From: Streptomyces sp. 11x1
GTDB taxonomy: Bacteria; Actinomycetota; Actinomycetes; Streptomycetales; Streptomycetaceae
Reading direction: 5' to 3'
Assembly: GCF_032598905.1 (NCBI RefSeq)
Contig: NZ_CP122458.1
Location: forward strand, 8,643,001-8,707,000
Length of the DNA stretch: 64,000 bases
Position numbers and translations under genes: made by a program. The notes beneath the pieces were generated by a model. That model was not told the DNA's origin and did no database searches. It saw only the letters and a program-made list of their open reading frames with translations. Every line of letters begins with the position of its first letter. Position 1 is the stretch's first letter. Of the stretch, positions 53,701 to 63,464 are shown piece by piece.

Positions 53701-54324
53701 CGGCTGCGCGGTCTGCTGGACCGGCTCCAGACCGAGAACCTGTTGGAGGCGGCCGTCGTCTACGGCTACTTCCCCTGCGTGTCCAAGGACGACGACCTGA
53801 TCATCCTGGACGACGACGGCAACGAGCGGACCCGGTTCTCCTTCCCGCGCCAGCGCCGCGGCCGCAGGCTCTGCCTGGCCGACTTCTTCCGCCCCGAAGA
53901 GTCCGGCGAGATCGACGTGGTGGGCCTGCAGGTCGTCACCGTCGGCTCCCGCATCGGCGAGGAGACCGCCAAGCTCTTCGAGGCCAACTCCTACCGCGAC
54001 TACCTCGAACTCCACGGCCTGTCCGTGCAGTTGGCCGAAGCCCTCGCCGAGTGCTGGCACGCCCGCGTCCGCTCCGAGCTCGGCTTCGCCGGCGAGGACC
54101 CGGCCGCGATCGAAGACATGTTCGACCTCAAGTACCGGGGCGCCCGCTTCTCCCTCGGCTACGGCGCCTGCCCCGATCTGGAGGACCGCGCCAAGATCGC
54201 GCAGCTCCTCGAGCCCGAGCGGATCGGCGTCCAGCTCTCGGAGGAGTTCCAGCTCCACCCCGAGCAGTCCACCGACGCCATCGTCATCCACCACCCCGAA
54301 GCCAAGTACTTCAACGCGCGATAA
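50797..54324 (+). CDS. metH: cobalamin-dependent methionine synthase
   Basis: The 1175-residue four-module enzyme transfers a methyl group from methyltetrahydrofolate via cobalamin to homocysteine. Modules in order: homocysteine-binding barrel with zinc cysteines (GLNCATGP and LVGGCCGTTPEHL), folate-binding barrel (YMAIGERTNANGSKKF), B12 cap and Rossmann domain with the DVHDIGKN motif (ligand His751), and the C-terminal reactivation domain (ARFSLGYGACPDLEDR). ATG 50797 has AGGGAG upstream. It is a single gene followed by a hairpin. Confidence 0.97.
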   Translation: MASSPNTSLTSAAAGRARSEALREVLATRVVVADGAMGTMLQAQDPTLEDFQQLEGCNEVLNVTRPDIVRSVHAAYFDAGVDCVETNTFGANLTALGEYDIPQRTAELSEAGARIARETADEYAARDGRQRWVLGSIGPGTKLPTLGHTTFTAIRDAYQQNAEGLLAGGADALLVETTQDLLQTKASVIAARRAMETAGYEVPLIVSVTVETTGTMLLGSEIGAALTALEPLGIDMIGLNCATGPAEMSEHLRHLARHSRIQLSCMPNAGLPVLTKDGAHYPLTAPELADAQENFVREYGLSLVGGCCGTTPEHLRQVVERVRDLTPTARDPRPEPGAASLYQSVPFRQDTSYMAIGERTNANGSKKFREAMLEARWDDCVEMARDQIREGAHMLDLCVDYVGRDGVADMAELAGRFATASTLPIVLDSTEVDVIRAGLEKLGGRAVINSVNYEDGDGPESRFAKVTRLAQEHGAALIALTIDEEGQARSPEKKVEIAERLIDDLTGNWGIHESDILIDTLTFTICTGQEESRKDGVATIEAIRELKRRHPDVQTTLGLSNISFGLNPAARILLNSVFLDECVKAGLDSAIVHASKILPIARFSEEEVRTALDLIHDRRAEGYDPLQKLMALFEGATAKSLKAGKAEELAALPLEERLKRRIIDGEKNGLEADLDEALQTRAALDIVNDTLLDGMKVVGELFGSGQMQLPFVLQSAEVMKSAVAHLEPHMEKSDAEGKGTIVLATVRGDVHDIGKNLVDIILSNNGYNVVNLGIKQPVSAILDAAAEHRADVIGMSGLLVKSTVIMKENLEELNQRGLAADYPVILGGAALTRAYVEQDLHEIYEGEVRYARDAFEGLRLMDALIGVKRGVPGAQLPELRQRRVRPVAAATVVEDRPEEGHVRSDVATDNPVPTPPFRGTRVVKGIQLKEYASWLDEGALFKGQWGLKQARTGEGPTYEQLVETEGRPRLRGLLDRLQTENLLEAAVVYGYFPCVSKDDDLIILDDDGNERTRFSFPRQRRGRRLCLADFFRPEESGEIDVVGLQVVTVGSRIGEETAKLFEANSYRDYLELHGLSVQLAEALAECWHARVRSELGFAGEDPAAIEDMFDLKYRGARFSLGYGACPDLEDRAKIAQLLEPERIGVQLSEEFQLHPEQSTDAIVIHHPEAKYFNAR

Positions 54325-54377
54325 GGCCCCGGCCAGGGGCTCGACCCTGGCGAAAGGCGCTTCCGCGCGCGGCGTCG

Positions 54378-54428
54378 TAGACTGGTCGGTCCACCGCAGG
54401 CCGGTTCCCCACCCGGGAACCGGCCTGC
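54378..54428 (+). promoter_or_regulatory. -10 box and leader hairpin of the HAD gene (or metH terminator)
   Basis: A -10-like TAGACT (54378-54383) is followed by a perfect 14-bp hairpin (GCAGGCCGGTTCCC at 54396-54409, loop CACCC, partner 54415-54428). The hairpin ends 10 bp before the AAGGAGG site of the HAD gene. It can act as the metH terminator or, on a transcript from this -10, as a structured 5' leader. Confidence 0.5.
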
Positions 54429-54452
54429 TCGTCCCCCAAGGAGGTGCGCCGG

Positions 54453-55157
54453 ATGACCACGACGATTCCCGCGCCAGGAACCCGTACGGCCGAAGGCTCG
54501 GCCCTCCAGGCCGTGCTCCTCGACATGGACGGCACCCTGGTGGACACCGAGGGCTTCTGGTGGGACGTGGAGGTCGAGGTCTTCGCCGGCCTCGGGCACA
54601 CCCTCGACGACTCCTGGCGGCATGTCGTGGTCGGCGGACCCATGACCCGCAGCGCGGGCTTCCTCATCGAGGCCACCGGCGCCGACATCACGCTCGCCGA
54701 GCTCGCGGTGCTGCTCAACGACGGTTTCGAGGCCCGCATCGAGCGCACGCTACCGCTGATGCCCGGCGCCTCCAGACTCCTCGCCGAACTCGCCGCCCAC
54801 GACGTCCCCGCCGCTCTGGTCTCCGCCTCGCACCGGCGGATCATCGACCGCGTCCTGACCTCGCTCGGCCCCCAGCACTTCGCGCTGACCGTCGCCGGCG
54901 ACGAGGTCGAGCGGACCAAACCGTTCCCCGACCCCTATCTGCTCGCGGCCTCCGGTCTCGGCGCGGACCCGGCCCGGTGCGCGGTCATCGAGGACACGGC
55001 CACCGGTGTCGCCGCCGCGGAGGCCGCGGGCTGTCATGTGGTCGCCGTCCCGTCCGTGGCCCCCATCGCCCCCGCCGTCCGGCGCACCGTCGTGACCTCG
55101 CTGGAAGAGGTGGACCTGCCATTTCTGCGCGGCCTGATGGCGATCACGGCCAATTGA
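54453..55157 (+). CDS. HAD family phosphatase (phosphoglycolate/phosphosugar phosphatase-like)
   Basis: The product has 234 residues. HAD motif I is VLLDMDGTLVDTEGFWWDVE (nucleophile and acid Asp), motif II LVSASHRR, motif III Lys in ERTKPFPDPYLLA, motif IV VIEDTATGVAAAEAAGC. It resembles beta-phosphoglucomutase/phosphatase-type HAD enzymes with a helical cap. ATG 54453 lies behind AAGGAGGTGCGCCGG. Substrate unknown. Confidence 0.9.
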   Translation: MTTTIPAPGTRTAEGSALQAVLLDMDGTLVDTEGFWWDVEVEVFAGLGHTLDDSWRHVVVGGPMTRSAGFLIEATGADITLAELAVLLNDGFEARIERTLPLMPGASRLLAELAAHDVPAALVSASHRRIIDRVLTSLGPQHFALTVAGDEVERTKPFPDPYLLAASGLGADPARCAVIEDTATGVAAAEAAGCHVVAVPSVAPIAPAVRRTVVTSLEEVDLPFLRGLMAITAN

Positions 55158-55563
55158 AAGCGCAACGAATTCCAAGATCGCACGACACTGCTCGGGACAG
55201 GGAATTCACTCGGCCGCGATGACTGAATTCCCACTCAGGGGAATACCTTTCCACCTGTGACGTTGACCACTTCCCGGAGTCGCTGAAATGGTCGCCCGAC
55301 GTCCCCGAGCCCCCGGTTCGGGGACGCTCGGCGCGTCTTTGTGTCCTGATTGACGATCGGTGCCCCAAACATTCCGTGAGTACTACATCGTTTGTGTCCA
55401 CACGCGGTTCCGCAGCGTGATGGGAACTCAACTCCGGTGTGCGCGAGCCCCTCTGGCCGTGCGGGCTAATCTCGACGCGAGAACATCGCCGTACTTCCCA
55501 GGGCGCGCTCGCACCACCCCGCCAGCACCCGTCCTGGAACCCAGTTGTGGAGAACAAGCGCGC
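55158..55563. other. 406-bp intergenic region with inverted repeats
   Basis: A perfect 9-bp inverted repeat (GGGAATTCA at 55200-55208 and TGAATTCCC at 55224-55232) and a hairpin GTCCCCGA/TCGGGGAC (55301-55325) are visible. TTGACG near 55350 and TAATCT near 55470 are single promoter-like boxes without good partners. The region is AT-richer than average and must hold the promoter of the solute-binding protein gene. I see no gene in it. Confidence 0.45.
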
Positions 55564-57168
55564 ATGAACCGCAAGACCTTGGTGCTGCCGGCCGTGATCG
55601 GTCTGCTCACCCCGGTACTCGCCGCCTGCGGTGCCACCGAGAGCGCGGGCGGCAGCGGGGACGCGATCGTCGTCGGCACCACCGACCGGTTCACCGCCTC
55701 CAAGCAGGCCCCGGCCCCGATCGACCCGGCCTACGCGTACGACGTCGGCACCTGGAACATCCTCCGCCAGACCGTCCAGACCCTCCTGGTCCAGCCGCGT
55801 GGCGACGGCGAACCGGAGCCCGAGGCCGCCTCCAGCTGCTCCTTCACCGACACCGGCAACGAGCGCTACGCCTGCACCCTGCGCGACGGTCTGAAGTTCG
55901 CCGACGGTGACCCGATCACCGCCGAGGACGTGAAGTTCTCCATCGACCGGGCCCGCTCCCTCAAGGCCGACAGCGGTGTCTTCGCCCTGCTGTCCACCAT
56001 CGACCTCGTCGAGACCAAGGGCGACAACGAGGTGATCTTCCACCTCAACGGCCCCGACGCGACCCTCCCGTACAAGCTGTCCACACCTGTCGCCGGCATC
56101 GTCAACCCGGACGACTATGACAAGGACAAGCTGCGTGACGGCTTCCAGGTCGACGGCTCCGGCCCGTACACCCTGGACGCCGAGGTCGAGAACAACGAGC
56201 TGGTCCGAGCGGTGTTCACCAAGAACCCCAACTACAGGGGCCAGTTGGACCCGAAGAGCGACAAGGTCGAGCTGCGCTCCTTCGACGGCGCCGACGCCAT
56301 GGGCACCGCCCTGAAGAACGGCGACATCGACCTGATGACCCGCACCATGACCCCGGAGCAGATCACCAAGCTCTCCGACACGGCCGACAGCGACATCGAC
56401 GTCGTCGAGTCCGCCGGCCTGGAGATCCGCTACCTCGCCTTCAACACCGACGCCTCGCCGGTCAGGAGCACCGCCGTCCGCCGGGCCATGGCCGAGGTCA
56501 TCGACCGCGGCGAACTCGTCGCCAAGGTCTACGGCTCCCAGGCCGAACCCCTCTTCTCCCTGGTCCCCGCCGGCATCACCGGCCACTCCAACTCCTTCTT
56601 CAACAAGTACGGCGACCCGGACGTCGCCAAGGCGAAGTCGACCCTGGAGACGGCCGGCGTCACCGCCCCGGTGAAGCTGACCCTCCACTACACGACCGAC
56701 CACTACGGCGCCGCCACGAAGAAGGAGTTCGAGGTGCTGAGGAAGCAGCTCGACGACAGCGGCCTGTTCGACGTCACCATCAAGGGCACCCCCTGGTCCA
56801 CGTTCCGCCCCGCCGAGCAGGAGGGCGAGTACGCGGTCTACGGCATGGGGTGGTTCCCGGACTTCCCCGACGCCGACAACTACCTCGCGCCCTTCCTCGA
56901 CAAGGACAACTTCCTCGGCTCGCCCTACGCGAACAGCGAGATCCGCGGCAAGCTGATCCCCGAGTCCCGCCGCGCGGCCGACCGTCTCTCCGCCGCCGAG
57001 AGCCTCGCCGGCATCCAGGACATCGTCGCCGACGACGTGCCGATCCTGCCGCTGTGGCAGGGCAAGCAGTATGTCGCCACCCGCGACGACGTCACCGGCG
57101 CCGAGTACGCCCTCAACGCCGCCTCCACCCTCCAGCTCTGGGAGCTGGGCCGCGGCAGAAGCGACTGA
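55564..57168 (+). CDS. ABC transporter family 5 (peptide/oligopeptide-type) solute-binding lipoprotein
   Basis: The product has 534 residues and a lipoprotein signal (VLAACG, lipid Cys at about 24). The family 5 (DppA/OppA) fold is shown by DGLKFADGDPITAEDVKFSI, VDGSGPYTLDAEVENNELVR, RSTAVRRAMAEVIDRGELVA and DDVPILPLWQGKQYVATRDD. ATG 55564 with GGAGAA upstream. A paralogue follows 91 bp later. No permease or ATPase genes are adjacent, so it must work with components encoded elsewhere. Ligand unknown. Confidence 0.92.
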   Translation: MNRKTLVLPAVIGLLTPVLAACGATESAGGSGDAIVVGTTDRFTASKQAPAPIDPAYAYDVGTWNILRQTVQTLLVQPRGDGEPEPEAASSCSFTDTGNERYACTLRDGLKFADGDPITAEDVKFSIDRARSLKADSGVFALLSTIDLVETKGDNEVIFHLNGPDATLPYKLSTPVAGIVNPDDYDKDKLRDGFQVDGSGPYTLDAEVENNELVRAVFTKNPNYRGQLDPKSDKVELRSFDGADAMGTALKNGDIDLMTRTMTPEQITKLSDTADSDIDVVESAGLEIRYLAFNTDASPVRSTAVRRAMAEVIDRGELVAKVYGSQAEPLFSLVPAGITGHSNSFFNKYGDPDVAKAKSTLETAGVTAPVKLTLHYTTDHYGAATKKEFEVLRKQLDDSGLFDVTIKGTPWSTFRPAEQEGEYAVYGMGWFPDFPDADNYLAPFLDKDNFLGSPYANSEIRGKLIPESRRAADRLSAAESLAGIQDIVADDVPILPLWQGKQYVATRDDVTGAEYALNAASTLQLWELGRGRSD

Positions 57169-57259
57169 CCGGACCTCACCATCCCTCCAGGCAGGGGCCG
57201 TTCGGCCCCGGGGGAGCCCGGAGTGCCCGCAATGCACCGACGACACAAGGCATCCATAC

Positions 57260-58843
57260 GTGAACATACGCACCCAGTGGCCCGTCCTGACCATCGCGAC
57301 AGGGCTTGCCGCCGGCCTGCTGACCGGTTGCGGCTCCGACTCGGGGGGATCCGGGGGCTCCGGTTCCAACGTCGTGGTGGGAATGTCCGACGACGTCCTC
57401 GCCACCGACCCCGCCTCCGGCTACGACCCCGGCTCCTGGCTGCTCTTCAACAACGTCTTCCAGTCGTTGCTGAGCTTCCCCAACGGCGCCACCGAGCCCG
57501 AACCGGACCTTGCCAAGGAGTGCTCCTTCGAGGCGGGCGGCACCACGGTCTACGAGTGCACCCTCAAGGAGGGCCTGAAGTTCAGCAACGGCGAGGCGCT
57601 CACCGCGAAGGACGTCAAGTTCTCCTTCGACCGCATGCTGAAGATCAACGACGACGCCGGCCCCGCGATCATGTTCCCCATGCTCGACAAGATCGACACC
57701 CCGGACGAAAAGACCGTCCGCTTCGAGCTGAAGTACGCCGACGCCACCTTCCCCAGCAAGATCGCCTCCGGCGCCGGCTCGATCGTCGACGAGAGCTCCT
57801 ACGACGCCGACGGACTCCGCGAGGACGGCGAGGCCGTCGGCTCCGGCCCCTACAAGCTGCAGTCCTTCGGCAAGGACGAGGCCGTCTTCACGGTCAACGA
57901 GAACTACAAGGGCCCCGCCGACATCGAGAACAGCGGCGTCACCCTCAGGTTCTTCCACGGCGACCAGGACGCCCTGAAGAAGGCCCTGCTGGAGGACGAC
58001 CTCGACGTCACCTACCGCGGCCTCAGCGCCTCCGACATCTCCGACATCGAGACCGACACCTCCACCGCCAGCGGCGTCGAGATCGTCGACGGCACCGGCG
58101 CCGAGGTCCAGCACCTCGTCTTCAACATGGACGACCCGGTCACCGGCAAGCTCGGTGTCCGCCAGGCCATCGCCTACCTCCTCGACCGCGAGGCCCTCGT
58201 CGACGAGGTCTACCAGGGCACCGCCACCCCGCTGTACTCGATCATCCCGGCCGGCATCACGGGCCACAACACGGCCTTCTTCGACACCTACGGCGCCCGC
58301 CCCTCCAAGGCCAAGGCCGAGGCCGCGCTCCGCGCCGACGGCATCAACGACAAGGTCGAACTGACCCTCTGGTCCACCCCGTCGCGCTACGGCCCCTCCA
58401 CCGACCAGGAGTTGGAGGCCGTCGCCAAGCAGCTCAACGACAGCGGCCTGTTCGACGCCGACGTGAAGTCCGTCGCCTTCGACCGGTACGAGAAGGACAT
58501 CGCCGCCGGCAAGTACGGCGTGTACGTCAAGGGCTGGGTCCCCGACTACCCGGATCCCGACAACTTCACCGGCCCCTTCTTCGGCAAGGGCAACGTGCTG
58601 GGCAACAACTACGACAACTCCACCATCACCGGTGAACTCCTCACGCAGACCGCCGCCGAGAGCGAGCGCTCCTCCACGGAGAAGGAGTACGCCGAACTCC
58701 AGAACATCGTCGCCGACGACGTCCCGCTCATCCCCATCTGGCAGGCGAAGCAGTACGCCGTCGTCCGCGACGACGTCTACGGCCTGGAGTACTGCCTGGA
58801 CGCCTCCACCGTCTTCCGCTTCTGGGAGATCAGCAAGGACTGA
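57260..58843 (+). CDS. ABC transporter family 5 solute-binding lipoprotein, second copy
   Basis: The product has 527 residues and a lipobox LLTGCG (Cys at about 20). It is clearly paralogous to the preceding protein: DGLKF equivalent EGLKFSNGEALTAKDVKFSF, GSGPYKLQSFGKDEAVFTVN, GVRQAIAYLLDREALVDEVY, and DDVPLIPIWQAKQYAVVRDD. GTG 57260 follows AAGG. It probably shares a transcript with the first copy and ends at a strong hairpin. Ligand unknown. Confidence 0.92.
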   Translation: MNIRTQWPVLTIATGLAAGLLTGCGSDSGGSGGSGSNVVVGMSDDVLATDPASGYDPGSWLLFNNVFQSLLSFPNGATEPEPDLAKECSFEAGGTTVYECTLKEGLKFSNGEALTAKDVKFSFDRMLKINDDAGPAIMFPMLDKIDTPDEKTVRFELKYADATFPSKIASGAGSIVDESSYDADGLREDGEAVGSGPYKLQSFGKDEAVFTVNENYKGPADIENSGVTLRFFHGDQDALKKALLEDDLDVTYRGLSASDISDIETDTSTASGVEIVDGTGAEVQHLVFNMDDPVTGKLGVRQAIAYLLDREALVDEVYQGTATPLYSIIPAGITGHNTAFFDTYGARPSKAKAEAALRADGINDKVELTLWSTPSRYGPSTDQELEAVAKQLNDSGLFDADVKSVAFDRYEKDIAAGKYGVYVKGWVPDYPDPDNFTGPFFGKGNVLGNNYDNSTITGELLTQTAAESERSSTEKEYAELQNIVADDVPLIPIWQAKQYAVVRDDVYGLEYCLDASTVFRFWEISKD

Positions 58844-58878
58844 CACGAGCACGGGCCGACACCACGGCCCCGTACGAC

Positions 58879-58916
58879 CGAGGGCGCTCCCTTCCACAAG
58901 AAAGGGAGCGCCCTCG
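58879..58916. terminator. bidirectional hairpin terminator
   Basis: A perfect 15-bp stem (CGAGGGCGCTCCCTT) with an 8-base loop separates the solute-binding protein genes from the convergent response regulator. Confidence 0.83.
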
Positions 58917-58940
58917 GGGCGTTGCGCAGGTTGCCGACGA

Positions 58941-59612
58941 CTACTGCGCGCCGGGGCGCACCAGCCCGCTCTCGTACGCGTACACCGCCGCCTGCACCCG
59001 GTCCCGCAGCCCCAACTTCGTCAGCACATGGCCCACATGCGTCTTCACCGTGGTCTCGCTGACGAACAGATCGGCGGCGATCTCCGCGTTCGACAGCCCC
59101 CGGGCCACCAGCTTCAGCACCTCGACCTCACGGTCCGTCAGTGTGTGCAGCGTGTCCGGCACCGGCTCCTCGCCCGACGGCAGATGCACCGCGTACTTGT
59201 CCAGCAGCCGGCGCGTGATGCTCGGCGCGAGCATCGCCTCCCCATTGGCCACCACCCGGATCGCCTGCACCAGTTCATTGGCCGGCGCGTCCTTCAGCAG
59301 GAACCCGCTGGCCCCCGCCCGCAGCGCCTCCACCACGTACTCGTCCAGATCGAACGTGGTCAGCACCAGCACCTTGGCCGGACCGTCCCGCCCGGGACCG
59401 GTGATCTGACGGGTCGCCTCCACCCCGTCCATCCGGGGCATCCGAATGTCCATCAGCACCACATCGGGCTGCAGCGCCCGCACCTGGTCGAGCGCCTGGA
59501 GGCCGTCCCCGGCCTCCCCGACGACCGCGAGATCCTGCTCCGCCTCCAGAATCATCCGGAACCCGGTACGCAGCAGCGGCTGGTCGTCGACCAGTAGGAC
59601 GCGGATGGCCAC
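58941..59612 (-). CDS. NarL/LuxR family response regulator
   Basis: The product has 223 residues with an N-terminal receiver domain (VLLVDDQPLLR, phosphoacceptor Asp55 in VVLMDIRMPRMDG, Thr in VLTTFD, Lys in FLLKDAP) and a C-terminal LuxR helix-turn-helix (LTDREVEVLKLVARGLSNAE, VSETTVKTHVGHVL). No histidine kinase gene is next to it, so its partner is elsewhere. It starts 15 bp after the RecB-like nuclease gene and is probably co-transcribed with it. Confidence 0.92.
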   Translation of the reverse strand: MAIRVLLVDDQPLLRTGFRMILEAEQDLAVVGEAGDGLQALDQVRALQPDVVLMDIRMPRMDGVEATRQITGPGRDGPAKVLVLTTFDLDEYVVEALRAGASGFLLKDAPANELVQAIRVVANGEAMLAPSITRRLLDKYAVHLPSGEEPVPDTLHTLTDREVEVLKLVARGLSNAEIAADLFVSETTVKTHVGHVLTKLGLRDRVQAAVYAYESGLVRPGAQ

Positions 59613-59627
59613 GAAAATCTCCTTCGG

Positions 59628-60551
<924 letters not shown>

Positions 60552-60770
60552 GACCACAGACCATACGGCCCACCACTGACAGTGACCGCCACGGGGCCCG
60601 TACGACCGCCGGCCGACACCGCCCCCGCCGACACCCGTGTGCCTCGTGCGACGCGGGGGAAAACAGAGGGGGTGCCGGGGCGGAACGCGCCCCGGTGACG
60701 GCATAGCATCGACGACAGACCCTTCCGCCCGGCCACCGGGTGCGGAAGACGCTTCGAACGAGGGGACATC

Positions 60771-62432
60771 GTGGAGACGAGCGGCGGGAGCGGGCAGCCG
60801 CGGTCCGACAGCGAGCAGGCGCCCGAGGGCGCCCACGGCGACGCGACCGGGGCGGCGAACCAGGACGCCCCCACTCCGCCCGACCCCCACCCCGCCGACC
60901 GGCCCGAAGACAGCTCCGCACCGGCCCCCGCCACCCACGCGACGGACGACGCCGAGAAGTCCACTGCCGCGACCCCCGCCGACGACGAGCCGGCCGACAA
61001 GGGCGAGACGCCTGACACCGGCGAGACGCCCGACAGCGCCGAGACCCCGGACACCGCCGAGACGCCCGACGACCGCGTGCCGTCCGAGAGCGCCGAGGCC
61101 TCCGCTGACCGCCCGCCCACCGACCCGGCGAGAACACCCGCACCCGCCGCCCCCGAGAAGGCGTCCCCCACCGACCTGACCAAGGCGCCCACCCCGGCGG
61201 ACGAGCCGGGGCGCACCGCCACCTCCGCGCGCCCCTACGCCCACTCGGACGCCGCCCCCAAGCCCCCCGAGCGCCCCAAGGAGCCCGGTGGCGGCATCCT
61301 CATGGGCCGTCCCTTCGGCGTGCCCGTGTACGTCGCGCCCAGCTGGTTCCTGGTCGCCGCCCTGATCACCTGGGTCTTCGGCGGCCAACTCGACCGCGTC
61401 CTGCCCGAACTCGGCGCCCTCCGCTACCTCGTCGCCCTCTTCTTCGCGGTCGCCTTCTACGGCTCCGTACTCGTTCACGAACTCGCCCACACCATCGCCG
61501 CCCTGCGCTACAAGCTGCCCGTGCGCCGCATCCAGCTGCAGTTCTTCGGCGGTGTCTCCGAGATCGAGAAGGAGTCCGAGACCCCGGGCCGCGAGTTCGT
61601 CCTCGCCTTCGTGGGCCCCCTCCTCTCCCTGATCCTCGCCGGCGTCTTCTACCTCGCCCTGCTCGCCGTCGAACCGGGCACCGTCCCCGGCGTCCTGCTC
61701 GCCGGCCTGATGATCTCCAACCTGATCGTGGCCGCGTTCAACCTCCTCCCCGGCCTCCCCCTCGACGGCGGCCGCATGCTCCGCGCCGTCGTCTGGAAGA
61801 TCACCGGCAAGCCCATGAGCGGCACCATCGCCGCCGCCTGGGTCGGCCGGGCCCTCGCCGTCTCCGTCCTCATCGGCCTGCCGCTGCTCACCCAGTCCGG
61901 CGTGCTCGGCTCCGCCGCCGAGGACAGCGTCGGCATGGACACCGTCCTCGACGCCTTGCTCGCCGCGATCCTCGCCGCCATCATCTGGACCGGCGCCGGC
62001 AACAGCCTCCGCATGGCCCGCCTGCGCGAACACCTGCCCGAACTCCAGGCCCGCGCCCTCACCCGCCGCGCCGTCCCCGTCGAGACCGACACCCCCCTCT
62101 CCGAGGCCCTGCGCCGCGCCAACGAGGCCGGCGCCCGCGCCCTCGTCGTCGTCGACCCCGACGGCGAACCCCTCTCCCTCGTCCGCGAGGCCGCCATCGT
62201 CGGCGTCCCCGAACACCGCCGCCCCTGGGTCGCCGTCAGCGGCCTCGCCCAGGACCTCACCGACGGCATGCGCGTCTCCGCCGAACTCGCCGGCGAAGAA
62301 CTCCTCGAGGCCCTCCGCGCCGCCCCGGCCACGGAGTACCTCGTCGTGGAGGATTCCGGGGAGATCTACGGCGTCCTGTCCGCGGCCGACGTGGAACGGG
62401 CCTTCGTGAAGGCGATGGCCAGGCCCAGCTGA
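60771..62432 (+). CDS. M50 family site-2-protease-like metalloprotease with CBS domain
   Basis: The product has 553 residues. The first 170 are disordered, Pro/Ala/Asp/Glu-rich, with repeats of the type DTGETPDSAETPDTAETP. Then come membrane helices with the zinc motif VLVHELAHTIAAL (His236, Glu237, His240) and the second ligand in NLLPGLPLDGGRM (Asp), as in S2P/SpoIVFB enzymes. A C-terminal CBS-like part contains SLVREAAIVGVPEHRR and EYLVVEDSGEIYGVLSAADV. GTG 60771. It precedes the tRNA methyltransferase gene. Cleavage of membrane-bound anti-sigma factors is typical of the family. Confidence 0.9.
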   Translation: METSGGSGQPRSDSEQAPEGAHGDATGAANQDAPTPPDPHPADRPEDSSAPAPATHATDDAEKSTAATPADDEPADKGETPDTGETPDSAETPDTAETPDDRVPSESAEASADRPPTDPARTPAPAAPEKASPTDLTKAPTPADEPGRTATSARPYAHSDAAPKPPERPKEPGGGILMGRPFGVPVYVAPSWFLVAALITWVFGGQLDRVLPELGALRYLVALFFAVAFYGSVLVHELAHTIAALRYKLPVRRIQLQFFGGVSEIEKESETPGREFVLAFVGPLLSLILAGVFYLALLAVEPGTVPGVLLAGLMISNLIVAAFNLLPGLPLDGGRMLRAVVWKITGKPMSGTIAAAWVGRALAVSVLIGLPLLTQSGVLGSAAEDSVGMDTVLDALLAAILAAIIWTGAGNSLRMARLREHLPELQARALTRRAVPVETDTPLSEALRRANEAGARALVVVDPDGEPLSLVREAAIVGVPEHRRPWVAVSGLAQDLTDGMRVSAELAGEELLEALRAAPATEYLVVEDSGEIYGVLSAADVERAFVKAMARPS

Positions 62433-62491
62433 GACAGCCCCTCCCCGGACCATGGTCGGCGCGCCCTCCGGGGACCGGTACGCTGGGTCAC

Positions 62492-63394
62492 ATGTCCGAA
62501 CCGACCGGTGCCGCCCGCCGTCGCGGGCCCTTCAAGGTCGGGGACCAGGTCCAGCTCACCGACCCCAAGGGACGCCACTACACGTTCACGCTCGAAGAGG
62601 GAAAGAACTTCCACACCCACAAGGGTTCCTTCCCGCACGACGAGCTGATCGGCGCTCCCGAGGGCAGTGTTGTCCGCACCACGGGGAACGTCGCCTACCT
62701 GGCGCTCCGCCCCCTGCTCCCCGACTACGTCCTGTCCATGCCCCGCGGCGCCGCCGTGGTCTACCCCAAGGACGCGGGGCAGATCCTCGCCTTCGCCGAC
62801 ATCTTCCCCGGCGCTCGCGTCGTCGAGGCCGGCGTCGGCTCCGGCTCGCTCAGCAGCTTCCTGCTGCGCGCCATCGGCGACCAGGGCATGCTGCACAGCT
62901 ACGAGCGCCGCGCCGACTTCGCCGAGATCGCCCAGGCCAACGTGGAGCGTTACTTCGGCGGCCCCCACCCCGCCTGGCAGCTCACCGTCGGCGACCTCCA
63001 GGACAACCTCAGCGACACCGAGGTCGACCGCGTCATCCTCGACATGCTCGCCCCCTGGGAGTGCCTGGAAGCCGTCTCCAAGGCCCTCGTCCCCGGCGGC
63101 ATCGTCTGCTGCTACGTGGCGACCACCACCCAGCTCGCCCGGACCGTCGAGTCCATCCGCGAGATCGGCTGCTTCAACGAGCCGAGCGCCTGGGAATCGA
63201 TGATCCGCAACTGGCACATCGAGGGCCTCGCCGTCCGCCCCGACCACCGGATGATCGGCCACACCGGCTTCCTGCTCACCGCCCGCCGTCTCGCCGACGG
63301 CGTCGAGCCCCCCATGCGCCGCCGCCGCCCCGCCAAGGGCGCCTACGGCGAGGACTACGCCGGACCCAACGCCGACGGTGGCTCCGGCCGCTGA
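62492..63394 (+). CDS. trmI: tRNA (adenine(58)-N(1))-methyltransferase TrmI
   Basis: The 300-residue SAM-dependent enzyme methylates N1 of A58 in the T loop of tRNAs. The N-terminal small domain is followed by the SAM site RVVEAGVGSGSLSSFLLRAI, acidic ribose contact SYERRADFAEIAQANVE, and VILDMLAPWECL (catalytic Asp). A -10-like TACGCT lies a few bases before ATG 62492 with no clear ribosome binding site, so the transcript may be leaderless. It lies near the proteasome region in Streptomyces genomes. Confidence 0.94.
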   Translation: MSEPTGAARRRGPFKVGDQVQLTDPKGRHYTFTLEEGKNFHTHKGSFPHDELIGAPEGSVVRTTGNVAYLALRPLLPDYVLSMPRGAAVVYPKDAGQILAFADIFPGARVVEAGVGSGSLSSFLLRAIGDQGMLHSYERRADFAEIAQANVERYFGGPHPAWQLTVGDLQDNLSDTEVDRVILDMLAPWECLEAVSKALVPGGIVCCYVATTTQLARTVESIREIGCFNEPSAWESMIRNWHIEGLAVRPDHRMIGHTGFLLTARRLADGVEPPMRRRRPAKGAYGEDYAGPNADGGSGR

Positions 63395-63420
63395 CCGCGA
63401 CGCACGACGAACGCGCCCCC

Positions 63421-63464
63421 GCCGTGGCCGAGTTCCCCGCAGCGCCCGGGAACTCGGCCACGGC
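63421..63464 (+). terminator. trmI terminator
   Basis: A perfect 17-bp stem (GCCGTGGCCGAGTTCCC) with a 10-base loop begins 26 bp after the trmI stop. Confidence 0.83.
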
